Assembly: GCA_005792145.1 (NCBI GenBank)
Contig: SXSS01000086.1
Coordinates: 1 to 44,192, forward strand
Direction: 5' to 3'
Source of the DNA: Planctomycetia bacterium
GTDB taxonomy: Bacteria > Planctomycetota > Phycisphaerae > Phycisphaerales > SM1A02
Length of the DNA: 44,192 nt
Part shown: piece after piece, positions 25,161 through 33,666 of the stretch
How positions within the stretch are numbered: the stretch's first letter is position 1
Layout: every line of letters starts with the position of its first letter
Notes under the pieces: generated by a model
Databases searched by the model: none
What the model was told of the DNA's origin: nothing
Seen by the model: the letters and a program-made list of their open reading frames with translations, nothing else
Made by a program: the position numbers and the translations under genes

Positions 25161-26525
25161 ATGGACAAGTTCGTCATTCAAGGTGGTCAACGGCTTTCTG
25201 GACGGATCCGAGTGGAAGGTGCGAAGAATGCGGCATTGCCGTTGATGGCAACTTCCCTTCTGACAAATGAACCTGTCACGCTGACAAATGTTGCAAGTCT
25301 GGCGGACATCGCCAATATGCGGCGGTTGCTCAACACGCTCGGCGTCGATGTTCATCTCGGCGATGATCGCGTGACGATGGAAACGAAAGACCCGAATTCC
25401 ATCGAGGCTCCATACGAACAAGTCCGAACGATGCGCGCTTCGATTTGCGTGCTCGGGCCAATGCTCGCTCGCAGAAAGAAAGCAATCATCTCGATGCCAG
25501 GTGGATGCGCGTTTGGAGATCGTCCCGTCGATCTTCACTTGCGCGGATTGGAAAAACTTGGCGCGAAGATCGAACTGCGCAATGGAAACATTCACGCAAG
25601 CGCGGATCGCCTTCGTGGCGCAACGGTTTTCCTTGGTGGTCCATACGGATCGACAGTCTTGGGAACCGCCAATGTGATGAGCGCTGCAACTTTGGCGCTT
25701 GGAAGAACAGTCATCGAAAGCGCCGCGTGCGAGCCAGAAGTTGTTGATCTCGCCGATATGCTGATTTCGATGGGCGCGAAGATTCGCGGTGCGGGTGGTC
25801 CACGCATCATCATCGATGGCGTCGATGAACTGCACGGAACAAGTCACCGCGTTATGCCCGATCGAATCGTGGCGGGCACATACGCAATCGCGGCGGCGAT
25901 CACCAATGGCGAAATTATTATCGATGATTTTCCCTACGATTCTCTGCTCGCCGTGGTTGATCGACTTGGACTGATCGGCGTCGATATTCAGAAAATCACT
26001 CCCGATGCGGACGAGCGTTGCTGCACAGTCCGAGTGACCAGTCAAAGACATCTCAATCCCACGGTCATCACCACGCAACCACATCCAGGATTTCCAACGG
26101 ACCTGCAGGCACAATTTATGGCGCTTCTCTGCAACGCAACCGGCAATTCCGTGATCACCGAAAAAATCTATCCAGAGCGATTTATGCATGTCGCCGAACT
26201 GCTTCGTATGGGAGCGCAACTGCTTCGACATGGTCCAACTGTTGTCGTGACAGGAGTTCCTCGTCTTGTTGGTGCAGAAGTTATGGCGAGCGATCTGCGC
26301 GCATCGGCCAGTCTTGTGTTGGCTGGACTTGCCGCGGAAGGCGAAACCACAGTCAACCGTGTCTATCACCTTGACCGCGGATATCAACGCATGGAAGAGA
26401 CGCTGCGAAGTCTTGGAGCGAAGATCGAACGCGTCAGCGACAAACCTGCAAATGCTGACGCATCAGCTGTGCGTGGCGCTGGTATGGCTTCGGGCGCCGC
26501 TCAATCGATGCAAGAAGAGGGCTGA
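25161..26525 (+). CDS. murA: UDP-N-acetylglucosamine 1-carboxyvinyltransferase
   Basis: 454 aa. First committed step of peptidoglycan synthesis: transfers enolpyruvate from PEP to UDP-GlcNAc. Catalytic Cys116 in [15 protein letters not shown]22-N23 in EGAKNAA, and the RASICVLGP loop are present, so it is the Cys (fosfomycin-type) form rather than the Asp variant. AAGGAGG 7 nt before ATG sets the start and is one of the strongest SDs in the window. The Ala/Ser-rich last 30 residues look like an extension, and the final 63 bp overlap the convergent methyltransferase gene. Supports a peptidoglycan-containing planctomycete. Confidence 0.97.
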   Translation: MDKFVIQGGQRLSGRIRVEGAKNAALPLMATSLLTNEPVTLTNVASLADIANMRRLLNTLGVDVHLGDDRVTMETKDPNSIEAPYEQVRTMRASICVLGPMLARRKKAIISMPGGCAFGDRPVDLHLRGLEKLGAKIELRNGNIHASADRLRGATVFLGGPYGSTVLGTANVMSAATLALGRTVIESAACEPEVVDLADMLISMGAKIRGAGGPRIIIDGVDELHGTSHRVMPDRIVAGTYAIAAAITNGEIIIDDFPYDSLLAVVDRLGLIGVDIQKITPDADERCCTVRVTSQRHLNPTVITTQPHPGFPTDLQAQFMALLCNATGNSVITEKIYPERFMHVAELLRMGAQLLRHGPTVVVTGVPRLVGAEVMASDLRASASLVLAGLAAEGETTVNRVYHLDRGYQRMEETLRSLGAKIERVSDKPANADASAVRGAGMASGAAQSMQEEG

Positions 26526-27377
26526 GGCAACCGAGACATTCAGGCTTGGTTGGTCGCTTGATTCCATCAATGCGTTTGGCTTGGCCATAGGTATGACCGA
26601 AGTCGCGTCGCACATTGCGCGAATCTCTGCAGAAACTCCCGCACCTTCGGATCCCAAAATCACCGCAATTCTTGGCGCATTTTTGATCGCGGGCAATTGA
26701 AAGACATCGTCGATTGGCACAGCGTCAGTCGTGTTCTCCGCGGCGATCAACGCAAATCCGTATTCACTTCGCAGTCGCTCGAGATCGCCGAGGATGTCAT
26801 TCGATTCTGCCCACGGAACTGTAAACACACGGCCCGCAGAAACGCGAATGACTTTGCGATGCAAAGGGTCCGATGATCCGCCAGCAAGCAGAACTCCAAC
26901 GCCGCCGAACGATCCCGCCGCCCGAAAGATTGCGCCAATGTTGTCTGTCAGAACCACTCCAGATGTCACGAGTAAATTTCCAAACTTCCCAACCACCGCG
27001 AGCATTGATTCGGTCGTGCTCTGGTGCGGTCGATATCCCAGCGCCAAAGCTCCCTTGTGCATTTTGTATCCAGCGAGTTTCGTCACCACAGAATCGTCCG
27101 CGATATAAATTGGAATGTTGGCTTGCAGTTGACCCAAGACATCTTCAAGAGATTCCGCAACAGCGGGGGTGAGCAACAACGAGTGTGGCGCAATAATTGG
27201 CGCGGTGGCGGCAAGGCGTTTGTGCGCCAGCAGGGCATACAAAAAACGCCGCACAACACGCGGGCTTTCCACGCAAAAGAGTTGATCACGACCGCGAAGA
27301 TCCGCGTCACGGACGCCACGAAAAGAAATGATGCGCGGGTCCGCTTCGTCCGCAATGCGGATCGCGTCGGCGCGCAT
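26463..27377 (-). CDS. SpoU/TrmH family RNA 2'-O-methyltransferase
   Basis: 304 aa from ATG 27377 (MRADAIRIAD), 2 bp after the upstream stop. SPOUT motifs: LTDNIGAIFRAAGSFG (motif 1), VILGSEGAGVS (motif 2) and VIPM...[22 protein letters not shown] (motif 3). The N-terminal part resembles the RNA-substrate domain of TrmH-like rRNA/tRNA methylases (LFCVESPRVVRRFL). The motif 3 spacer is expanded by NALMESSDQP, replacing the short I...SLN of standard SpoU. Last gene of the rho-MCE-MCE cluster. Substrate unassigned. Confidence 0.92.
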   Translation of the reverse strand: MRADAIRIADEADPRIISFRGVRDADLRGRDQLFCVESPRVVRRFLYALLAHKRLAATAPIIAPHSLLLTPAVAESLEDVLGQLQANIPIYIADDSVVTKLAGYKMHKGALALGYRPHQSTTESMLAVVGKFGNLLVTSGVVLTDNIGAIFRAAGSFGGVGVLLAGGSSDPLHRKVIRVSAGRVFTVPWAESNDILGDLERLRSEYGFALIAAENTTDAVPIDDVFQLPAIKNAPRIAVILGSEGAGVSAEIRAMCDATSVIPMAKPNALMESSDQPSLNVSVASALFLHRLSGARSHTSATHS

Positions 27378-27379
27378 AA

Positions 27380-28636
27380 TCAGGGTTTCGCCGGTCCAAC
27401 CAAGCGATTTAGGATTTCTTGAGCGGCGACATTTTGATTCGCTCCAGCTCGCGTGATCCACTGATTGAGTAGTTCGATGAGTTCTGGATATCGAACTGCA
27501 AGTTTCGGGTCTTGGGCGAGAAGTTCACGAGTGAAGCCAATTGCAAGATTCAATTCGGTCGTACTGCGAACAAGTTCCCGCGCAATCTTTTTGAATTGAG
27601 CTTGTTCGCCCTTGTCTTCAAACGCACCACCCAAGAGTGTCCACGGCATCAATGTAATTTCACGAACGGTGAGATCGAGTTGCACGCCAGTGATTTGCAT
27701 ATCCGCTTTCGCATTTCCAAAAGAATCCTTTGCATCTTGCAACATGGCAACCGTCGATTCATAGTTTCGCTCGATGATCGCACAGCCCTTCTTGAATCGG
27801 TCAATGAGATCGGCGAGTGGCGGCAGGATTTCATCGTTCCATCGTGATTTGAGAGTCGCGATCAATTCTCCACTTGTTGTGAGATTGGCCTTGATTCGCT
27901 CGAATGCTGGTTGGAGTTTCTCTTGATCGAGACTTTTTCCAGGTCCGAAAAACGCGTAGATTTCATCCAATTTTCCCGATGCGGTGTCATATCCGTCCTG
28001 AATCGAAATCCCTTGAGCACGCCATATATCCCAGTCTGCTCTGAACATTGTCTTGATCGCATCCGAATCGTTCGCTCCAGTCTGTACTCGTTCCTTCAAG
28101 TCCGTGGCTGGAGAGCCGAGACTGAACTTCGTGATCGTGTTGTACGACTCCATGATTTCTTCAGCTCGCTGTGGTCCAAACAACAGAGCAAGAGTTGATT
28201 CACTTGGAGTGACACGCAGCATTTCGTCACTTTTGGAATTCTCAAAAGAAAAAGAGGCGGAACTTACCGGCAGATTGATGATCAGACTCACTCCCGCTCC
28301 GATAGGAGATTGCTTGACAGTGATGGTCGCGGTTCGCGGGATCGACAGCTCAGCTTGCGACAAACAATCCGCCCGAAAATAGGGGGGTTTTCCATCTAGC
28401 GCGGGCATAAAAGTGATAGATTGAACTGTGCCAACATTCAATCCACCCAAGAGAATTGGAGTGCCGCGCTTGATCCCATCAACCCCTCCTTCGAAGGGAA
28501 ACTGGACAGAGGATGAGACCATCTGCGGCCCACTGACCGAAGGAATGCTGACCAACGCAGCGAACAAAACTGCAACTCCGAAGATGACGAATACGCCAGT
28601 GCGAATGTCTTGTCCCTGAGAGCGCATCGATGCCAC
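27380..28636 (-). CDS. MCE/MlaD family protein, second copy
   Basis: 418 aa. One N-terminal TM (GVFVIFGVAVLFAALVSI) followed by an MCE domain (about 40-145: GGVDGIKRGTPILLGGLNVGTV, then the SPIGAGVSLIINL strand) and a long helical region to the C-terminus that probably makes a periplasmic tube or coiled coil. MlaD-like proteins carry lipids between membranes. The start is GTG 28636 or ATG 28627. It lies 3 bp behind the other MCE gene. No MlaE permease or MlaF ATPase gene is within the window. Confidence 0.88.
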   Translation of the reverse strand: MASMRSQGQDIRTGVFVIFGVAVLFAALVSIPSVSGPQMVSSSVQFPFEGGVDGIKRGTPILLGGLNVGTVQSITFMPALDGKPPYFRADCLSQAELSIPRTATITVKQSPIGAGVSLIINLPVSSASFSFENSKSDEMLRVTPSESTLALLFGPQRAEEIMESYNTITKFSLGSPATDLKERVQTGANDSDAIKTMFRADWDIWRAQGISIQDGYDTASGKLDEIYAFFGPGKSLDQEKLQPAFERIKANLTTSGELIATLKSRWNDEILPPLADLIDRFKKGCAIIERNYESTVAMLQDAKDSFGNAKADMQITGVQLDLTVREITLMPWTLLGGAFEDKGEQAQFKKIARELVRSTTELNLAIGFTRELLAQDPKLAVRYPELIELLNQWITRAGANQNVAAQEILNRLVGPAKP

Positions 28637-28639
28637 GGG

Positions 28640-29902
28640 TTATTTCGCCTTTGACTCACCCGCAGGTTCGGGCGACATCAGAACATTGTTCAGCTGTTGT
28701 TGAGCCAATTCGTATTTGGCCAGCGCATCAAGCACCATCGTCTGCACAGCTTCGCGGAAGTTGACATCCGCTTCATAGCGACCTGGATCGCGTTCGATGA
28801 CAAGTCGCAGAGAATCTCCAGCCGATCGCAGATCGCCGGCGGCCATCGCAAAACTTCGAGCGGATTCGTAGAGATTTTCGTGTGCGATTTGATCGCTGTT
28901 GGGTTGGTAGAGAATCTTCCATGGACTGCGTCGAATTTCCATCGAAGACAATTTCAATTGCGCTGCGGTCGTGCGAAGATTTGAAAGCATCTCGGCGATA
29001 TCTGGCGAACGCTCAAGCAGCAAAGTATGCACGATTTCCACGGATTTTCCAAAGCTGTCCACGGATGCTTCCGCATGTCGCAGTGCGCTGTCAAGAAGTG
29101 GAATGGTCTCTTGATTGATGTGATTCAGAGCGTCTTTCGCAATCAACGCGGAACTGTCGAGATTCGTAATGGTCGAATCGATCTTTGGACCATTGCGAAC
29201 GAGAATTTGCTGCGCATCGGTCAGTGAAGAATCGAGTTTCTGCATCGAAGTCTGCGCGGAAGTCAAAGCCGTTGTGATCTTCGTTCTCCAGTCGCTGTAA
29301 TCGGTTCGGATGTCGCCCAAAACAGTTCCTGCATTGTCCAAAATGGGAACGACTTTTGTTTGATAGTCACTTGGAACGCTTTCGAGAAACTTGCTGAAGG
29401 TGACGAAGTTGTCGATGATTTCATTCGCCTTGGTTGCGTTGTATGGCCCGAGCAACGACGCCAAGACGCCACTGCTTTGTTGCGCTTGGATTTGAGAACC
29501 TGCAGGAAGAGGTTCACCTTCAGATCCCAGCGCAACGAAATTGAGCGTTGCAGTCGACCCCAAGAGCGTCAGGATTCTCAAGACTTTTGCATCCTTGAAA
29601 ATCTTGACATCTTCATCCATAACGATATTTGCTTTGATAGCAGTCAGTTGCTTTTGATCGCCAAAGACTGGCACGATGCTTTCAACTCTTCCGCGTGAAA
29701 GACCTCCGATTTGCACCGAGGAACCTTGGCTGAGTCCACTAATTCCATCTTCAACATTGAAGACCACGACATATGGCGTTACTTTTTCAAATAAATTCAG
29801 CTTGGCCAGCGTGACGCCGACGAATGCGAAGAGCGCAACTCCGCTCAGTAAGAAAAAACCGGATTTGATCGCAGGCCCGTTCATAGGAAATAAAGAGTAC
29901 AT
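28640..29902 (-). CDS. MCE/MlaD family protein, first copy
   Basis: About 420 aa from ATG 29902; ATG 29884 is also possible, and the annotated TTG further upstream would run through a hairpin. TM (GFFLLSGVALFAFVGVTLAKL), then MCE domain (DGISGLSQGSSVQIGGLSRGRV), then a long helical part with DSSLTDAQQ and TIPLLDSALRHAEAS, typical of extended MCE proteins. Distinct from its neighbour (low identity), so an old duplication. It follows rho after a 30-bp gap holding an 8-bp hairpin (29904-29924). Confidence 0.88.
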   Translation of the reverse strand: MYSLFPMNGPAIKSGFFLLSGVALFAFVGVTLAKLNLFEKVTPYVVVFNVEDGISGLSQGSSVQIGGLSRGRVESIVPVFGDQKQLTAIKANIVMDEDVKIFKDAKVLRILTLLGSTATLNFVALGSEGEPLPAGSQIQAQQSSGVLASLLGPYNATKANEIIDNFVTFSKFLESVPSDYQTKVVPILDNAGTVLGDIRTDYSDWRTKITTALTSAQTSMQKLDSSLTDAQQILVRNGPKIDSTITNLDSSALIAKDALNHINQETIPLLDSALRHAEASVDSFGKSVEIVHTLLLERSPDIAEMLSNLRTTAAQLKLSSMEIRRSPWKILYQPNSDQIAHENLYESARSFAMAAGDLRSAGDSLRLVIERDPGRYEADVNFREAVQTMVLDALAKYELAQQQLNNVLMSPEPAGESKAK

Positions 29903-29903
29903 C

Positions 29904-29924
29904 CAACCGCCAATTGCGGTTGGC
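29904..29924 (-). other. Hairpin between rho and the first MCE gene
   Basis: ccaaccgc-caatt-gcggttgg, perfect 8-bp stem. It abuts the ATG at 29902. No T-run follows, so it may be an RNA-processing or stability element separating rho from the MCE cistrons. Confidence 0.45.
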
Positions 29925-29932
29925 AATGAGGT

Positions 29933-31051
29933 TCAGCTTCCGACAAGTGCTTCGTTGGTGGGGAATCGCTTCAGGGCGGCCAACAGTTGTTCGATTTGCA
30001 CATGCGGGGGCATAGAAATCAACCGTCGTCGAAGAGCGGTGATGGTCTTCAATTCGTGCTCGGAAAGCATCAGGTGCTCTTTGCGAGTTCCGCTTGCGGC
30101 AAGATTGATCGCGGGAAAGAGACGCTTCTCGGCAATCGAACGGTCGAGAATCAATTCCATATTTCCAGTTCCCTTGAACTCTTCGAAGATGATCTGGTCG
30201 GCGCGGCTGCCCGTGTCGATCAGACAACTCGCGATGATCGTCAGCGATCCGCCTTCTTCTGCTCGGCGCGCCGCGCCGAAAAGTTGCTTTGGAATTTCTA
30301 GCGCACGAGAATCAAGTCCACCTGACATGGTTCGTCCGCCAGAACCATATTTGCGCGAGTTGTTGAAGGCTCTTCCAAGTCGGGTGATCGAATCCAAAAG
30401 AACAACAACATTGCGCCCAGCTTCGACCAATCGTCGCGCGCGTTCGATTGCAAGAATGCCAAGAGCGGTGTGTCTTTCGACATCTTGATCGTTGCTCGAC
30501 GCCAAGACTTGCGCAGGAACATTGCGTTTGAAATCGGTGACTTCTTCTGGTCGCTCGTCGATCAACAGAGCGATCAATTCGACATCGGGATGATTGTGTT
30601 TTATGCCATACGCGAGGTTTTGAAGCAGGATTGTTTTCCCAGCCTTTGGCGGCGCAACGATCAATCCTCGCGTGCCGAATCCAATGGGGCAGAAGAGGTC
30701 GATCAACCTGCAAGCGGGCGGGCATCCTGGATATTCCAGTGTCAATCTTGGCGCGGGGTCGAGCGCGGTCAATTCTGCGAACGGCTTTCGCTGGGAAAAC
30801 GATTCAGGAGTCATCCCTTCGATTTCCACAAGTCGTTCGACCATTTGGCGAACATACCGACCACGGCGAGTTTTGGTTTCGACTTCGACAACTTCCGCGA
30901 CAACGCTCATACAGGGTCGAAGCGCAAATGTGTTTGCAAATGATGACGGCACGACTGGATCGTTGGGACTTTCGACCAAGCCATCGTTGAACTGTCTTAT
31001 TCGACCCTCAGGACCAGAGGCCCATTCAAGGATCCCGCGAACTGTACTCAT
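29933..31051 (-). CDS. rho: Transcription termination factor Rho
   Basis: 372 aa, about 45 shorter than E. coli Rho. Hexameric RNA-dependent ATPase. Walker A APPKAGKT (133-140), LIDERPEEVTD, Walker B VVVLLDSITRLGRAFN, Q-loop GGLDSRAL, R-loop GTGNMELILDRSIAEKRLFPAINL. The N-terminal helix bundle is missing and the cold-shock-like RNA-binding domain starts at residue 5 (RGILEWASGPEGRIRQ) in a diverged form, where other Rho proteins read GFLR. ATG start preceded by a small inverted repeat. First gene of a unit with two MCE genes and a methyltransferase. Confidence 0.97.
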   Translation of the reverse strand: MSTVRGILEWASGPEGRIRQFNDGLVESPNDPVVPSSFANTFALRPCMSVVAEVVEVETKTRRGRYVRQMVERLVEIEGMTPESFSQRKPFAELTALDPAPRLTLEYPGCPPACRLIDLFCPIGFGTRGLIVAPPKAGKTILLQNLAYGIKHNHPDVELIALLIDERPEEVTDFKRNVPAQVLASSNDQDVERHTALGILAIERARRLVEAGRNVVVLLDSITRLGRAFNNSRKYGSGGRTMSGGLDSRALEIPKQLFGAARRAEEGGSLTIIASCLIDTGSRADQIIFEEFKGTGNMELILDRSIAEKRLFPAINLAASGTRKEHLMLSEHELKTITALRRRLISMPPHVQIEQLLAALKRFPTNEALVGS

Positions 31052-31056
31052 TTGTG

Positions 31057-31090
31057 TGTCGACCGAGACGAAATGTCCTGCAGGTCGACA
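31057..31090. promoter_or_regulatory. Inverted repeat at the rho start
   Basis: tgtcgacc (31057-31064) and ggtcgaca (31083-31090) form an 8-bp perfect dyad with an 18-bp spacer, 5 bp from the rho ATG. Could be an operator or an RNA hairpin covering the rho start. Rho is autoregulated in several bacteria, but nothing here proves it. Confidence 0.45.
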
Positions 31091-31142
31091 GTATGAGTAG
31101 AGCAGTTTACGAATTGAATGTCAAGGGATGCGAAGGATGGGG

Positions 31143-31193
31143 GGCTTGCGGGCAAAATTCGCCTGCGATGCGCCGATTCTTTGCCCGCAGGCT
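31143..31193. promoter_or_regulatory. Long-stem hairpin in the rho/SUMF1 divergent gap
   Basis: tgcgggcaaa (31147-31156) pairs with tttgcccgca (31180-31189), extended to about 14 bp by two G-U pairs and G-C pairs; loop 23 nt. It lies about 95 bp before rho and 115 bp before the SUMF1 gene, so it could belong to either leader. Remaining sequence in the gap is AT-rich near 31200-31290, where the promoter of the plus-strand gene is expected. Confidence 0.4.
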
Positions 31194-31308
31194 GTGTGGA
31201 GTCATATTTTTTCAATATCGCGCAATTTTCGATGGACTTTTCACATTTTGGGTTTATCTTAAGAATGGTTTAACTTTTACGATTGATTCAACTTGAAGGA
31301 GTCCAAAT

Positions 31309-32385
31309 ATGAAATCGCCAAGTATCTTTCTTTCGCTCGTCGCCGTGGTCACACTGACTTTCGGTTTTTCAACTTCCAGTGTGCAGGGGCAGTGTGCTGC
31401 GGATGTGAATGACGATCATATTGTTAATGGACTGGACCTCGCGAGTCTCTTGTCAGCTTGGGGCACAAGTGGTGTTCCAGGAGGAACCGATGTCAACAGC
31501 GATGGATCTGTCGACGGACTCGACCTTACATTTGTTCTGTCTGGTTGGGGAGTATGCCCAGGTCTAACTTGGGCGACTGTGTTGGAATGGGCGCCAGATG
31601 CGGCCGTGGTGACGAACACCACGATGCGAAACGCAATCACCGCATCGGGTTTGCCGTGGCGCGTGCGCGACAACTCCGCCAATATCGAGATGTTGTTGGT
31701 TCCAGCGGGAACATTCACGATGGGATGCAGTGCGTCGAGTTCGCACGGCTGCTTTTCCGCTGAAAGTCCGACTCACCAAGTGACTCTTGCGAACGCATTT
31801 TATATAGGTCGTTATGAAGTGACTCAGGCTCAGTGGAGTGCGAAGATGGGGAGCAATCCGAGTTATTTCTCTGGATACCCCGACAGCCCATCGCGTCCTG
31901 TCGAAAACGTATCTTGGAATATGATCGCATCAGGATCTACATCATTTATGTCTCTGACAGGTTTGCGCTTGCCGACTGAAGCGGAGTGGGAATACGCATA
32001 TCGCGCGGGAACAACGACAGCGTTTCACAGTTTTCCTGGATATTCGAGTGGCACAAACGACGACAGCCTTCTTGGCAACATTGCGTGGTACACCGCGAAT
32101 TCGGGGAACCAAACCCACGCCGTCGGCGGCAAGTTTGCCAATGCATTAGGTCTTCACGATATGTCAGGCAATGTTTATGAGTGGTGCCAGGATTGGTATG
32201 GCGATACCTACTATACCTCGAGCCCCCTTACAAACCCCACAGGACCCGCGACCGGTTCTTCCCGTTTGTTGCGCGGCGGTATTTGGATCTACAACTCTGG
32301 CGACTCTCGCGCGTCGCGGCGCAACAGCGGCTCGCCCAGCAGCGTCACCTATGTCAGCGGTTTCCGTGTCGTGAGGAATCCGTAG
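31309..32385 (+). CDS. Secreted dockerin-like/SUMF1-domain protein
   Basis: 358 aa. GAAGGAG 8 nt before ATG. Signal peptide to about residue 27 (SSVQGQ). Two EF-hand-like dockerin repeats follow (DVNDDHIVNGLDL and DVNSDGSVDGLDL, each ending LSxWG, residues about 32-84), a hallmark of Phycisphaerae exported proteins. Residues about 120-356 are a formylglycine-generating-enzyme/SUMF1 fold: VPAGTFTMGC, YEVTQAQW, RLPTEAEWEYAYRAG, GLHDMSGNVYEWCQDWYG, LLRGGIW and SGFRVVR. The two catalytic Cys expected after RGGxW are absent (IYNSGDSRASRR), so it is probably a non-catalytic binding or C-type-lectin-like version. Confidence 0.93.
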   Translation: MKSPSIFLSLVAVVTLTFGFSTSSVQGQCAADVNDDHIVNGLDLASLLSAWGTSGVPGGTDVNSDGSVDGLDLTFVLSGWGVCPGLTWATVLEWAPDAAVVTNTTMRNAITASGLPWRVRDNSANIEMLLVPAGTFTMGCSASSSHGCFSAESPTHQVTLANAFYIGRYEVTQAQWSAKMGSNPSYFSGYPDSPSRPVENVSWNMIASGSTSFMSLTGLRLPTEAEWEYAYRAGTTTAFHSFPGYSSGTNDDSLLGNIAWYTANSGNQTHAVGGKFANALGLHDMSGNVYEWCQDWYGDTYYTSSPLTNPTGPATGSSRLLRGGIWIYNSGDSRASRRNSGSPSSVTYVSGFRVVRNP

Positions 32386-32618
32386 GACGACTCCGCGGCC
32401 TCCGCCGCAGATAAATGTTCATTTGTACTTCCCCAAACCTTGGCGTCCGCCAAGGTTTGGTGGCTACGAAGGCTGTGGGGCTGTTTTACCCCCACGCTGT
32501 GGAAATTTTTTGGAAGCAAAAAAAGCCCGTATTTTAATTACAAAAACGATCTCCCCGAGAATTTTATTCCACCCAATACCTTTGAATCAAAAATCTTTCC
32601 AACGCATTTCAATTTCTC
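32386..32618. other. Non-coding gap with two terminator-like hairpins
   Basis: 32433-32460 is a 13-bp perfect stem (ccaaaccttggcg/cgccaaggtttgg) with a 2-nt loop. 32475-32495 is a 6-bp GC stem followed after 10 nt by six T. The second is the better terminator candidate for the SUMF1 gene; the first lacks a T-run on either strand. The rest of the gap is AT-rich and shows no gene. Confidence 0.5.
32433..32460 (+). terminator. Perfect 13-bp hairpin after the SUMF1 gene
   Basis: Stem ccaaaccttggcg with the exact reverse complement and loop tc, 48 nt after the stop codon. No poly-T, so either a Rho-independent terminator of unusual type or an mRNA-stabilising 3' structure; convergent use with the PsuG gene is possible. 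Confidence 0.5.
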
Positions 32619-33626
32619 TCAACGAGTCATCTCGCACGCAACCTTCGCCGCCAGAGAAGCATTCGCAAAGAGTAAGGCAAGGTTTGCCTCGACGACTTCT
32701 TGACCGCCTGTAGCACCCGCAAGCCGTGCCAACAAAAACGGTGTGGTCGCAGAGCCTCGAATTCCCAAAGCCTGCGCGTCAGCCATCGCTGTCGCCAAGG
32801 CGTGTTCTGTTTGCTCCGCAGATAGTGCGAAAGTTTCTGGGCAAGCTTGCATCAAGAGCGCACCACACGAAGGTCGCAAAGTCCAATGCGCGGCGATGAC
32901 GCGCGCGGCCTCGGATGCATCTTGGACCTGATCCGGCAAAAGCAAATTTTGATCTGGAGAGACTGTAAAACGAGGGAAAAAACGACTGCCGAATCCCAAG
33001 GTCGGAATCCCTAAAGTCTCGAGCGCTTCGAGAGTCGCAGGCAAGTCGAGCAAAATTTTCGCTCCCGCGCTGACCACCAACACCGGGTGCGTCGCGATCG
33101 CCATCAAGTCTGCGGAAAAATCCAAAGTCTTTGACCATCCCCGATGCACTCCGCCAATTCCACCTGTGGCAAAGAGAGAAATCCCCGCCTTCGCGGCGAT
33201 ACAACTTGTCGACGCGACCGTCGTTCCGCCTGTTCGCTGATGCGCAATCGCAGACCCCAAGTCGCGAAGTGAAACTTTCGACGCGCTTGCATTCGCACAG
33301 AGTTGTTCAAGTTGCGCCACAGACAATCCCACGCAGACGCGTCCATCCAAGATTGCAATCGTCGCGGGAAGAGCGCCGCTTGCTCGTACAGCGTCTTCCG
33401 CGCCAAGCGCGGCCGCGAGGTTCGCGGGGCGATTTGCGTCCCACATTGGAAACGCCTTCATAAATTTCGCAGACATCGCTCGTGGTTCTCGTGCAAGTCC
33501 GTGGGTGAGAATTGTTGATTCGAGTGCGACGACCGCGCGTCCGTCGCGCAGTGCTTCAGCGACTTCTTGGCTCACTTTCAATCCGTTGATGTTTGCCGTT
33601 TTTTTGGAAAGATTTATTGGAGCCAC
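32619..33626 (-). CDS. psuG: Pseudouridine-5'-phosphate glycosidase
   Basis: 335 aa. Cleaves pseudouridine 5'-phosphate to uracil and ribose 5-phosphate, salvage from RNA turnover. Family motifs: VALESTILTHG near residue 33, GTTVAST, FATGGIGGVHRG (substrate phosphate and metal binding), SAGAKILLDLPATLE, and GFGSRFFPRF. The start is uncertain: GTG 33626 gives 16 extra residues before the conserved VSQEVAEAL; a TTG or GTG near 33578 would be closer to family length. The kinase PsuK is not next to it; the helicase gene is 40 bp upstream on the same strand. Confidence 0.93.
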   Translation of the reverse strand: MAPINLSKKTANINGLKVSQEVAEALRDGRAVVALESTILTHGLAREPRAMSAKFMKAFPMWDANRPANLAAALGAEDAVRASGALPATIAILDGRVCVGLSVAQLEQLCANASASKVSLRDLGSAIAHQRTGGTTVASTSCIAAKAGISLFATGGIGGVHRGWSKTLDFSADLMAIATHPVLVVSAGAKILLDLPATLEALETLGIPTLGFGSRFFPRFTVSPDQNLLLPDQVQDASEAARVIAAHWTLRPSCGALLMQACPETFALSAEQTEHALATAMADAQALGIRGSATTPFLLARLAGATGGQEVVEANLALLFANASLAAKVACEMTR

Positions 33627-33666
33627 CTCTCGTAATCCTTCGGTGTGGTTTGCTTTTCGCCGAGTC

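Noticed and set aside
24905-25177. N-terminal extension of ferredoxin reductase with ADFR repeats
   Set aside because: The extension is mostly the 12-bp repeat and overlaps the murA SD region; a plant-type FNR begins properly at 24904.
32423-32713. Small plus-strand ORFs after the SUMF1 gene
   Set aside because: They run through two hairpins and into the 3' end of psuG in antisense; no SD and no credible composition.
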